Part shown: positions 37,567 to 46,722 of the stretch, piece after piece
Layout of the letters: each line of letters starts with the position of its first letter
Position numbering within the stretch: position 1 is the first letter of the stretch
From: Arsenophonus nilaparvatae
GTDB lineage: Bacteria; Pseudomonadota; Gammaproteobacteria; Enterobacterales; Enterobacteriaceae
Direction: 5' to 3' (one strand)
DNA: 64,000 bases
Assembly: GCF_000757905.1 (NCBI RefSeq)
Contig: NZ_JRLH01000015.1
The notes under the pieces: model-generated
The model's database searches: none
What the model saw: the letters and a program-made list of their open reading frames with translations, nothing else
Told to the model about the DNA's origin: nothing
Made by a program: the position numbers and the translations under genes

Positions 37567-40347
37567 ATGGACACAGCATTATTTCAAAGTACCCCTACAA
37601 TCTTAGTACAAGATAATCGTGGGCTGGCCATCAGACAAATTCAATATAATCGCCATCCAGATACACCTGAGAATACCGAGACGTTAATCACGCGATATCA
37701 AAATAATGCGCTGGGTTTTTTGGCTCATAGCATAGATCCCCGTTTATATCAACAGCAGCAAACTGATAATACCGTTAAACTCAATTTCAGCTACATAACA
37801 TCGCTTAGTGGTGAAGTATTGTCGGTAGAGAGTGTTGATGTAGGAATGACGGTGACGATGAAAGATATTGCTCAAAGACCCCATTTTGCGGTCAATGCCA
37901 CCTCATACAGCTGCGACTGGCAGTATGAAGATAATGACACGCTTGGGCGATTGTTGTCGATCACCGAACAACAGCCAGGTAAAGATTCTCAGATCAGTGA
38001 ACGTTTTATCTGGGCTGGTAATAGCCAGGCAGAAAAAGAGCTAAATTTAGTCGGTGCCTGTATTCGTCACTATGATACGGCTGGACTTGAACAAATCAAT
38101 AGCATCGCCTTAAGCGGTGCCATGTTATCCACCTCACGTCGCTTACTACAAGATAATCTGGTTGCTAACTGGCAGGGGCAGGATGAATCTGACTGGGATG
38201 CGCAGTTATCCCTAGCGATTTATACTAACCACTATACCCTTGATGCGATGGGTAATCGCCAGCGGCAGGCCTATGACGTGGCTGGAATGTTAATGAGTAG
38301 CTGGCTGACACTAAAGGCAGGTCATGAACAGGTCATTGTTAAGTCGTTAATTTATGCCGCTAATGGGCAGAAATTACGTGAAGAGCACGGCAATGGGATA
38401 GTGACTTCATACATTTATGAGCCAGAAACCCAGCGGCTAGTCAATATTAAAACCGAACGCCCAGTTGGCCATATGGCAGGCGCCAAAATACTACAAGATC
38501 TACGCTATGACTATGATCCGGTAGGCAATGTGCTAAGTATTACCAATGATGCTGAGGCGACCCGCTTCTGGCGTAACCAGAAAATTGTGCCGGAAAATCA
38601 CTATCGCTACGACAGTCTTTACCGGCTGGTGCAAGCTACCGGCCGAGAAATGGCCAATATTGGTCAACAAACTACCCAGTTACCGCCAGCATCTCCCATC
38701 GATAGTAATACCTTCGCCAATTATAGCCGAACCTACACTTACGACAGTGGTGGTAATTTATTACAAATACGCCATAGTGCCCCGACCAGTAACAATAATT
38801 ATACCATCAATATTACCGTATCTGATCGCACTAATCGGGCGGTATTAAGTAGCTTAACCGAAGATCCGACCATGGTAGACAGGCTGTTTAACGCAGGTGG
38901 ACAGCAGCAGCAATTATTATTGGGGCAAGCGCTAACGTGGACGCCGCGCGGAGAGTTATTAACGGTAACATTAGTCGAGCATAATGACCAACCTGCGGAC
39001 ACGGAATGGTATCGTTACGATGCCAATAGTCAACGACTGGTTAAAACCAGCGTAAGACAGCAGAGTAATACCGAGCAGACACAGCAAGTGATTTACCTGG
39101 CAGGTGCTGAACTGCGTACTACAACCAATGGCAATGGCGTGCAAGAGCTGCTGGAGATAACCACCATGGGTGAGGCAGGACGTGCGCAAGTACGGGCGCT
39201 GCACTGGATAACAGGTAAGCCAACGGAGATCAACAACGATCAGCTGCGCTACAGTTATGATGATCAGCTAGGCAGTAGTCGACTAGAGGTGGATGAAAAC
39301 GGGCTACTGATTAGTCAGGAGGAGTATTACCCCTATGGCGGCACTTCGGTCTTACTGGCCGTCAGTCAGTTAGAAGTCAATTATAAAACTATCCGCTATT
39401 CAGGCAAAGAACTGGATGCCAGTGGGCTCTACTATTACGGTTATCGCTATTACCAGCCCTGGGTGGGGCGTTGGCTGAGTGCCGATCCGGCTGGCACAGT
39501 AGATGGGCTAAATCTCTATCGGTTCTGTAGAAATAACCCAGCCACCTTAGTGGATGAAAAGGGGATGGTGCCATCGTTAAAAAAAGATGTGGCTAAAAGT
39601 ATCAGTAATGCCATTAAGACCATTGATAAAACACAAAAAGTATTAAAGGAAAATAAAGAGGCGGTTGATCAGGTGATGACCACCTTCTTTAATAATACTT
39701 CAGATGAACTTAAAAAGAAATGGAGTAAAGATTTAACAGATATGCAGGATTTTATGAAAGCTTTTAATGTGGATAAAAATTTTGCTATTTTGCCTGGTGG
39801 AGAGGGGGCATCGATAGCTTCAGTAGATCTTTTAAAACGCGAATCATATTGGAGATATTGGGGGGCGATAAAAAAAGTTCAGCGTGATGCCGAGTTTTTA
39901 GGTAAGAAGCAGGTCAAGCAGTTACTTGCTGAAAAAGAGATATCCTATAAGGATGAGAAGAAAACGCCATATTTGGAATCAAATGCTGAACAATGGTATA
40001 CGGTACAAAAAACAGTCGGTAATGATTTTATGACTCAGATAATGATCCACGAATTCTCTCACGCTGCACTTTATACAGAAGATTTTGTTTACGGAGCGAA
40101 TTTTCCTGAAGTAAATCCGTTGCCACTTTATAGTTTACCGGTGGGTAAGGTGCCAGAGAAATATCAACTTCTGACATATAGAAGCCGAGGCGGAAATATA
40201 GGAGAGGCGGCTGATTTTCAAAGATTATCTTATGCAAATGCTGATTCTTTTGCTTTTGCCACCACACTTTTAGCCTATTCAGCGTCTAAAGACAGTAAAC
40301 GGAGAGAGCAATTTGAACGCTTTGTTATCAATCGGCCCGCGTTATAG
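37567..40347 (+). CDS. TccC-type Tc toxin C subunit with aspzincin-like protease cargo
   Basis: A 926-residue RHS-repeat protein of the insecticidal toxin-complex C family (TccC/SepC). An ideal AAGGAGG site precedes it. Residues 1 to about 667 are the conserved shell, with YD-type repeats (YTLDAMGNRQRQ, LRYDYDPVGNVLSI, TYTYDSGGNLLQI) and the core YRYYQPWVGRWLSADPAG, then LYRFCRNNPATLVDEKGM. Self-cleavage is expected after Met667. The C-terminal 259 residues are a variable toxin domain containing HEFSH (828-832), TEDFVYG (837-843) and NADSFAF (891-897), the three signatures of aspzincin (M35/Lys-MEP) zinc proteases. No TcA or TcB gene is in the window. The cargo assignment is my inference from motifs. 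Confidence 0.88.
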   Translation: MDTALFQSTPTILVQDNRGLAIRQIQYNRHPDTPENTETLITRYQNNALGFLAHSIDPRLYQQQQTDNTVKLNFSYITSLSGEVLSVESVDVGMTVTMKDIAQRPHFAVNATSYSCDWQYEDNDTLGRLLSITEQQPGKDSQISERFIWAGNSQAEKELNLVGACIRHYDTAGLEQINSIALSGAMLSTSRRLLQDNLVANWQGQDESDWDAQLSLAIYTNHYTLDAMGNRQRQAYDVAGMLMSSWLTLKAGHEQVIVKSLIYAANGQKLREEHGNGIVTSYIYEPETQRLVNIKTERPVGHMAGAKILQDLRYDYDPVGNVLSITNDAEATRFWRNQKIVPENHYRYDSLYRLVQATGREMANIGQQTTQLPPASPIDSNTFANYSRTYTYDSGGNLLQIRHSAPTSNNNYTINITVSDRTNRAVLSSLTEDPTMVDRLFNAGGQQQQLLLGQALTWTPRGELLTVTLVEHNDQPADTEWYRYDANSQRLVKTSVRQQSNTEQTQQVIYLAGAELRTTTNGNGVQELLEITTMGEAGRAQVRALHWITGKPTEINNDQLRYSYDDQLGSSRLEVDENGLLISQEEYYPYGGTSVLLAVSQLEVNYKTIRYSGKELDASGLYYYGYRYYQPWVGRWLSADPAGTVDGLNLYRFCRNNPATLVDEKGMVPSLKKDVAKSISNAIKTIDKTQKVLKENKEAVDQVMTTFFNNTSDELKKKWSKDLTDMQDFMKAFNVDKNFAILPGGEGASIASVDLLKRESYWRYWGAIKKVQRDAEFLGKKQVKQLLAEKEISYKDEKKTPYLESNAEQWYTVQKTVGNDFMTQIMIHEFSHAALYTEDFVYGANFPEVNPLPLYSLPVGKVPEKYQLLTYRSRGGNIGEAADFQRLSYANADSFAFATTLLAYSASKDSKRREQFERFVINRPAL

Positions 40348-40379
40348 CTGATTAATATCAGTGTTGTTTTTAATATAAG

Positions 40380-40414
40380 GGCTTTTTTCTGTTCATACCA
40401 CCATGAAAAAAGCC
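40380..40414. terminator. Hairpin between the TccC gene and pflA
   Basis: GGCTTTTTTC and GAAAAAAGCC form a 10-bp stem around a 15-nt loop between convergent genes. The stem is mostly A:T, so terminator function is only plausible. Confidence 0.4.
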
Positions 40415-40471
40415 TGATTTATTAAAACTGAAAAATTAAGTCACAAAATTTTTTATCGCCCAACGAATAAA

Positions 40472-41212
40472 TTAATAAACCACTTTATGGCCATAACCTT
40501 GCAGAATATGTTTAATTCGCTCCATGGTTTCCGTTGATGGTGGTCTGATATCGCTCAGCTGATACTCTTCCCCCATCGCTAGCCATTTATGCTTGCCTAA
40601 TTCATGGTAGGGTAACAGCTCTATTTTTTCGATATTGGGCATATCACGGGTAAATTGGCCTAGTAAGTGGGCGGATTGGTCATCATCTGACCAACTGGGT
40701 ACCACTACATAACGGATCCAGGTTTTCTGTCCACGTTTCGCCAGATAGCGGGCAAATTCTAAGGTGCGATGATTGGAAACGCCAACTAGATTCTTATGAA
40801 TGCTATCGTCCAGTTGTTTTAGATCTAACATCACTAAATCGGTGACATCGAGTAACTCATCGATCACTTTATCATAACGGCGGACAAAACCATTAGTATC
40901 AAGACAAGTATGAATGCCTTGTTACTGACAAGCGCGAAACCAGTCTCGAACAAATTCAGCCTGCAAAATGGCTTCACCGCCGGAAGCGGTCACGCCGCCA
41001 CCGGAAGCATTCATAAAATGGCGATAGCTAACCACTTCTTTCATCAATTCTTCGACGGTAATTTCTTTACCACCGTGGGTATCCCAGGTATCTCGGTTAT
41101 GGCAGTACAGACATCGCATCAGGCATCCCTGAAAAAAAACGATAAATCGAATACCTGGGCCATCTACCGTACCACAAGATTCAAAAGAGTGAATACGCCC
41201 AACTAGCGACAT
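40472..41212 (-). pseudogene. pflA: Pyruvate formate-lyase activating enzyme, in-frame stop
   Basis: Radical-SAM enzyme that installs the glycyl radical on PflB. The full frame is 246 codons plus stop, exactly the E. coli length, but codon 97 is TAA (minus strand of 40922-40924). The N-terminal part keeps the CxxxCxxC cluster (C30, C34, C37 in QGCLMRCLYCHNRD). After the stop the same frame continues with QGIHTCLDTNGFVRRYDKV through to GYGHKVVY without further damage. E. coli has Lys (AAA) at the equivalent place, so one substitution explains the stop. If it is real, no full-length enzyme is made unless the stop is read through or PflB is activated otherwise. Confidence 0.9.
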
Positions 41213-41238
41213 AACATCTCCAAAATTGAAGGGAGTTA

Positions 41239-41265
41239 AAAAGCCCCATTTTAAGCGGGGCTTTT
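41239..41265 (-). terminator. pflB terminator
   Basis: A 9-bp stem (AAAAGCCCC / GGGGCTTTT) with a 9-nt loop runs into TTAAC on the minus strand. It lies between pflB and pflA, as in E. coli, where pflA is expressed separately from focA-pflB. Confidence 0.75.
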
Positions 41266-41297
41266 ATACACTACTATTTTAGTCCAACGGCAAATTG

Positions 41298-43580
41298 TTA
41301 CATAGTTTCCGTAAATGTACGGGTAATAACATCTTGCTGCTGTTCTTTGGTCAAAGAATTAAAACGCACTGCATAACCTGAAACACGAATAGTTAGCTGA
41401 GGATATTTCTCTGGATTTTCCATCGCATCTAATAGCATTTCACGATTCATGACATTAACGTTTAGATGCTGACCACCTTCAATATTGGCTTCATGGTGGA
41501 AATAGCCATCCATCAGTCCGGCCAGATTGGTTTTACGTACCTCATCATCTTTACCTAATGCGTTAGGCACAATAGAAAAAGTATAAGAGATCCCGTCTTT
41601 GGCATAAGCAAAGGGTAATTTTGCCACCGAAGTCAGAGAGGCTACCGCTCCTTTCTGATCACGGCCATGCATTGGGTTAGCGCCTGGGCCAAAAGGTGCA
41701 CCAGCGCGGCGGCCATCAGGAGTATTACCGGTTTTTTTACCATAGACTACATTGGAGGTAATAGTTAGAATTGATTGTGTTGGTACAGCATTGCGGTAAG
41801 TCCGTAATTGCTGGATCTTCTTCATGAAGCGTTCGACTAAATCGCAAGCAATATCGTCGACCCGATTATCATTATTACCAAATTGTGGATATTCACCGGT
41901 AATATTAAAATCAATCGCAACACCATCTTCATCACGGACAGGCGAAACTTTGGCATATTTAATCGCTGATAATGAGTCAGCGGCAACGGAAAGACCCGCA
42001 ATACCACACGCCATGGTACGATAAACATCGCGATCATGTAGTGCCATCAAGGCTGCTTCGTAGCTATATTTATCATGCATATAGTGAATGACATTCAACG
42101 CAGTTACATATTGCGTGGCTAGCCAATCCATGAAGTGATCCATTCTGTCCATTACTACATCAAAATTGAGTACATCATCGGTAATGGCAGGCATTTTAGG
42201 CCCAACTTGCAATTTAGATTTTTCATCGATACCACCATTAATGGTATATAGCAATGTTTTGGCTAAGTTTGCGCGCGCGCCGAAAAATTGCATCTGTTTA
42301 CCGACGATCATCGGACTGACACAGCAGGCAATCGCATAGTCATCATTGTCAAAGTCTGGCCGCATCAAATCATCGTTTTCATACTGAATTGATGAAGTAT
42401 CAATAGACACTTTGGCGGCAAATTTTTTGAAATTCAGTGGCAGCTTTTCTGACCAAAGAATTGTCATATTGGGTTCCGGAGAAGGGCCCATCGTATATAG
42501 CGTATTGAGGAAACGATAAGTATTTTTCGACACTAAGGTACGTCCATCGACGCCCATACCAGCCAGTGACTCGGTTGCCCAAATAGGATCGCCGGAGAAT
42601 AGCTCGTCATATTCAGGGGTACGCAGGAAACGCACCATACGCAGTTTCATGACTAAGTGATCGATAAGCTCCTGTGCTTGTTGCTCGGTCAAGAGACCAG
42701 CTTTTAGATCGCGTTCAATATAAATATCAAGGAAAGTAGAAACACGGCCGAAAGACATAGCGGCGCCGTTTTGCGATTTAACCGCCGCCAGATAGGCAAA
42801 ATAGGTCCATTGAACCGCTTCTTTGGCATTGGTTGCCGGGCCTGAAATATCATAGCCATATTTTGCCGCCATCTCTTTCATTTGACCTAAGGCACGGTGT
42901 TGCTCGGCAATCTCTTCACGTAACTGAATGGTCATTTCCAGTTCTTCACCCTGCTCTAGCTTACTTTGCAGAGAGTTGAACTGAGCTAGTTTGTCATCAC
43001 GTAAAAAATCAATACCGTAAAGTGCTACCCGACGATAGTCACCGATTATCCGGCCACGACCATAGGCATCTGGCAGTCCAGTCAAAATACCTGATTTACG
43101 GCATTTCATAATATCTGGCGTATACACATCGAATACCCCTTGATTATGGGTCTTACGGTATTCGGTAAAGATTTTTTTCAACGCTGGATCCAATTCACGA
43201 TCGTAGGCTTTACATGAACCTTCAACCATTTTGATGCCACCAAAGGGGATCAATGCGCGCTTAAGTGGTGCGTCGGTTTGTAGACCTACAATCTGCTCTA
43301 ACTCTTTTTCAATATAACCGGCATCATGGGAAGTAATAGTGGCAGCAATAGCAGTATCAAAATCGACAGGGGCATGAGTACGATTTTCGATCTTGATCCC
43401 TTGCATTACTTTTTCCCACAAGGTATCAGTCGCTTTGGTTGCACCGGCTAAAAATGATTCATCACCTTCATAAGGAGTATAATTGTGTTGGATGAAATCA
43501 CGCACATCAACGTCTTTTTGCCAGTTCCCCTGATTAAATCCTTGCCATGCAGCAGAGAATTTTTCATTTAACTTGGACAT
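41298..43580 (-). CDS. pflB: Pyruvate formate-lyase (formate acetyltransferase)
   Basis: Glycyl-radical enzyme that converts pyruvate and CoA to acetyl-CoA and formate in anaerobiosis. From the second of two adjacent ATGs it has 760 residues, as in E. coli (MSKLNEKFSAAW). The catalytic Cys pair (AIACCVSP, about 418-419) and the glycyl loop (RVSGYAVRF, near 734) are intact, and no lesion is seen. It lies 55 bp or so after focA in the usual focA-pflB operon. Its activator gene downstream carries a stop codon, so activity is uncertain. Confidence 0.97.
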   Translation of the reverse strand: MSKLNEKFSAAWQGFNQGNWQKDVDVRDFIQHNYTPYEGDESFLAGATKATDTLWEKVMQGIKIENRTHAPVDFDTAIAATITSHDAGYIEKELEQIVGLQTDAPLKRALIPFGGIKMVEGSCKAYDRELDPALKKIFTEYRKTHNQGVFDVYTPDIMKCRKSGILTGLPDAYGRGRIIGDYRRVALYGIDFLRDDKLAQFNSLQSKLEQGEELEMTIQLREEIAEQHRALGQMKEMAAKYGYDISGPATNAKEAVQWTYFAYLAAVKSQNGAAMSFGRVSTFLDIYIERDLKAGLLTEQQAQELIDHLVMKLRMVRFLRTPEYDELFSGDPIWATESLAGMGVDGRTLVSKNTYRFLNTLYTMGPSPEPNMTILWSEKLPLNFKKFAAKVSIDTSSIQYENDDLMRPDFDNDDYAIACCVSPMIVGKQMQFFGARANLAKTLLYTINGGIDEKSKLQVGPKMPAITDDVLNFDVVMDRMDHFMDWLATQYVTALNVIHYMHDKYSYEAALMALHDRDVYRTMACGIAGLSVAADSLSAIKYAKVSPVRDEDGVAIDFNITGEYPQFGNNDNRVDDIACDLVERFMKKIQQLRTYRNAVPTQSILTITSNVVYGKKTGNTPDGRRAGAPFGPGANPMHGRDQKGAVASLTSVAKLPFAYAKDGISYTFSIVPNALGKDDEVRKTNLAGLMDGYFHHEANIEGGQHLNVNVMNREMLLDAMENPEKYPQLTIRVSGYAVRFNSLTKEQQQDVITRTFTETM

Positions 43581-43638
43581 CATATTTTTACCTTTAATTT
43601 TTTAAATAATAAAATGCTGACAACCGGTACGCGATCGA

Positions 43639-44496
43639 TCAATGTTGACATCCATCACGTAAATATATTAACCAATATGTCATACCGACTAACAAAGCGC
43701 CGCCGATGATATTACCAATAGTGACAGGTATAAGATTTTCTGTAATAAAATTGGCCACAGTTAAATGAGAAAACTGGCTTTCATTTACTCCGGTCATCAG
43801 CCAAAAATCCGGTGATGCAAAATTTTTGATCACGATGCCTAACGGAATCATAAACATGTTGGCAATGCTATGTTCAAAACCACTGGCAACAAACATGCCT
43901 ATTGGTAAAATTAATACAAAAATTTTATCTAGCAAGCTACGACCTGAATAACTCATCCAGACACCCAAGCAAACCATCAAGTTGGCTAAAATACCTAAAC
44001 AAAGCGCTTCGAGAAAAGTGTGATCAAGTTTATGATTTGCAGTTTGTAAAACATTAAGTCCCCATTGGCCATTAGCCACCATGTACTGTCCGGCAAACCA
44101 GATTAATGCAACGAACAACAGTGCACCAACAAGATTACCAATGTAGACATGAAACCAATTAACAAACATCTGTTTCCAAGAGACTTTGCCGGTTGCTTTT
44201 GCCACAATGGTTAACACGGTAGAAGTGAAAAGATCAGCCCCACAGACAACCACCAGCATCAGTCCTAACGAAAAACATAGACCGCCAGCAAGTTTAGCCA
44301 GCCCGAAAGGAACAGTTGCAATACCCGTGGTGACAGTAATATAAAAAACGAAAGCAATGGAAATAAATATACCTGCGGTAATAGCAGATAAATAAGTAAT
44401 TTGAGGATGCTTATTAACTTTATATACCCCGGTATTATCGGCAAGTTGCGCCATTGCAGCCGGTGATAATAAATTGGACAAGTTGTTAGCTTTCAT
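43639..44496 (-). CDS. focA: Formate channel FocA
   Basis: Pentameric inner-membrane formate/nitrite transporter that exports the formate made by PflB and re-imports it at low pH. I chose the ATG at 44496 (MKANNLSNLL, 285 aa, E. coli 285). The upstream ATG at 44505 sits only one base from the AAGAG site. Six helices are visible, and the FNT signatures (GADLFTSTVLTIVAKATGK, NLVGALLF, CLGILANLMVCLGVWMS) are conserved, with the gating His in GFEHSIANMF. First gene of focA-pflB; an FNR-like box lies about 70 bp upstream. Confidence 0.95.
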   Translation of the reverse strand: MKANNLSNLLSPAAMAQLADNTGVYKVNKHPQITYLSAITAGIFISIAFVFYITVTTGIATVPFGLAKLAGGLCFSLGLMLVVVCGADLFTSTVLTIVAKATGKVSWKQMFVNWFHVYIGNLVGALLFVALIWFAGQYMVANGQWGLNVLQTANHKLDHTFLEALCLGILANLMVCLGVWMSYSGRSLLDKIFVLILPIGMFVASGFEHSIANMFMIPLGIVIKNFASPDFWLMTGVNESQFSHLTVANFITENLIPVTIGNIIGGALLVGMTYWLIYLRDGCQH

Positions 44497-44567
44497 AACC
44501 AACATGCTCTTATGAAGTTAAGGAATTATGGCGTCAGCAATATTAACAAAGGGCACATCAGATAAAT

Positions 44568-44581
44568 TTGATATAGATCAT
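44568..44581 (-). promoter_or_regulatory. FNR-like site upstream of focA
   Basis: TTGATATAGATCAT matches the FNR consensus TTGAT-N4-ATCAA in nine of ten specified positions. It lies about 70 bp before the focA start, where anaerobic activation by FNR is expected from E. coli. Confidence 0.6.
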
Positions 44582-44778
44582 TATTATTTAGTTGACAAAT
44601 AGCAATAAAAGCAAAGAATTAAGATAACTATTTGATTTATAATTAAAAATTTTTTTTAATTTTTATAAAAAAATTTTATAAAAACGATTGAGAAATAAAT
44701 AATCAGGTTAAATTATCGTTGAAAGCGGTTTTTTGTCCAATAAAGATTAACCTGATATTTATTGTTAGATTTGACTAA

Positions 44779-46536
44779 TCAGTTAAAGTAAGCCTGTTTA
44801 GCGGTTTGCAGTTTATGATAAACATTGAGTAACGCTTGATGCGCCGGCAGCGTTTTTAACTCAGCATCAATTGACCATAAGTCATAAAAACAATTTTCAC
44901 CGGCAATGGCCTTCGATGCGGCCATAACAGCATGTTGACCATACATTTTATTGAAAGCTTCATCGTATTGAAAAGGCTGACGTTCAGCTTCTTGAGTTAA
45001 TTGCAGTAATGTTTGTAGACAGCGATAATAATTGGCTCGCTCGGCAGTAAATAGCGAAGAATTGAACTCTAGCGTCCATTCAACCCATAGTAGCGCTTGA
45101 GCAAAATCACCACCTGCCAGTGCTAGCATCGATTTTAATTCACCGATCCGTAAGTGGCTCCAGCCATTACCGCTACCAACGGCAATGCCTAATAATTCAC
45201 GGACACGAGTAAAATCATCAAAACCTTCATCATCCAGCCGCCCTAACAACCGCAGGTAATCATTTTTTTGCCACTGACTATCAGGTAGCGACATAATGAT
45301 ATCACGTAAATCTATCGCCATCGCGTTATTGGCAATCTGCAGATCGTCGACTGGATAAATATCTGATATTCCCGGAACAATAATACGGCAGACATAAACA
45401 TCTAAATGCTGATAATCAGCAATATAAACTTCAGCATTTATCTGATTGAAAATCGCCATCAAAGTAGCAAATTCTGCGTTTGTGGTGCCTTTAAAGTTCC
45501 AATCGACAAAGGAATAATCAGCATCACGTTTAAATAGATCCCAACTAATTAAGCCACTTGAATCGATAAAATGGGTTTCCAGATTTGTATGCTCTGCAAC
45601 TTCATCATCATCAAATGTTGGCATATTAAATACATCCAAATCTTTTAAACTGCGGCCTTGCAGTAATTCGGTAACTGTACGTTCAAGTGCGATACCAAAA
45701 TCAGGATGGGCACCAAAAGAAGCGAAACAAGTGCCATTACTCGGATTAAAAAGTACCACACAGATAACCGGGTATTTACCACCGAGAGAAGCATCAAAAC
45801 AGAAAATAGGAAAACCTTCCTCTTCTAATTTAGCAACTGCCTGAACAACGCCAGGATAGCGCTCCATGACAAGCTCAGGAATAACAGGCAAACTGATTCG
45901 CTCGGCAATAATATGGTTTTTAATATGACGCTCAAAGATCTCTGACAATGCCTGCACCCGCGCTTCATCTTGCGTATTGCCGGCTGACATGCCATTCGAC
46001 ACATACAGATTACCAATAATATTCATTGGAATATAAACCGTTTGTTGATCGGATTGGCGGATAAAAGGTAACGTACAAATCCCACGGGCTCTATTACTTG
46101 ATTGTAAATCAATCAGCATGCTAGCGGACAGATTATTTTCAGGATCGTAGAAAGCACGTAATTTTTCATCCAGCATTCCTTCAGGTAAGTGATCGTCCGA
46201 TGTTAGAGCAAACCACTTTTCATTGGGATAGTGGACAAAATTACCATTTGCAATTTTAGCGCCTAGATAAAAATCAGCGAAAAAGTAATTGGTTGCTAAA
46301 CGTTCAAAATATTCCCCCAGTGCAGAGGCCAAGGCGGCTTTTTTACTAGCGCCTTTACCGTTAGTAAAACACATAGGGCAGTCTCTATCACGGATATGGA
46401 CTGACCAGACATTCGGCACTGGATTTAACCAAGAGGCCTCTTCAATATGAAAACCGAGTTTTTTAAGTTGTTGCTGAAACGTGGTAATAGAATCTTCTAA
46501 TGCGGCATCTTTGCCAGGAATAAAAGTTTGGCTCAT
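44779..46536 (-). CDS. ycaO: YcaO, ribosomal protein S12 methylthiotransferase accessory factor
   Basis: ATP-dependent YcaO-fold protein that in E. coli potentiates RimO beta-methylthiolation of ribosomal protein S12. I start it at the ATG at 46536 (MSQTFIPGKDAALEDSI, 585 aa, E. coli 586). A longer in-frame extension upstream has no homology. The YcaO ATP-binding helices ALGEYFERLATNYF and ALSEIFERHIKNHI are present, and the C-terminal tetratricopeptide-like region is complete. It follows focA at some distance, as in E. coli, but ycaP is absent and ansB is next, divergent. Confidence 0.94.
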   Translation of the reverse strand: MSQTFIPGKDAALEDSITTFQQQLKKLGFHIEEASWLNPVPNVWSVHIRDRDCPMCFTNGKGASKKAALASALGEYFERLATNYFFADFYLGAKIANGNFVHYPNEKWFALTSDDHLPEGMLDEKLRAFYDPENNLSASMLIDLQSSNRARGICTLPFIRQSDQQTVYIPMNIIGNLYVSNGMSAGNTQDEARVQALSEIFERHIKNHIIAERISLPVIPELVMERYPGVVQAVAKLEEEGFPIFCFDASLGGKYPVICVVLFNPSNGTCFASFGAHPDFGIALERTVTELLQGRSLKDLDVFNMPTFDDDEVAEHTNLETHFIDSSGLISWDLFKRDADYSFVDWNFKGTTNAEFATLMAIFNQINAEVYIADYQHLDVYVCRIIVPGISDIYPVDDLQIANNAMAIDLRDIIMSLPDSQWQKNDYLRLLGRLDDEGFDDFTRVRELLGIAVGSGNGWSHLRIGELKSMLALAGGDFAQALLWVEWTLEFNSSLFTAERANYYRCLQTLLQLTQEAERQPFQYDEAFNKMYGQHAVMAASKAIAGENCFYDLWSIDAELKTLPAHQALLNVYHKLQTAKQAYFN

Positions 46537-46722
46537 AAATTGGTTACTTATTCGTTTTTGATAACTAAAAGCAGATAATACGGTATTTTTGTTTGCTTCT
46601 CTATTCAATAGGCCACAGTAGCAAAATGCAATATTGAAATTAATGGCTATTTTTTCTGGAAATAACAGAAATATATTTTGCATTTTATATAATTTACCAA
46701 ATTTTTAAAATGGTATTTTATT

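Noticed and set aside
40916..40930. Programmed readthrough of the pflA stop
   Set aside because: The CAG TAA CAA context only partly resembles leaky UAG CAA contexts, UAA is an efficient stop, and no downstream structure is evident.
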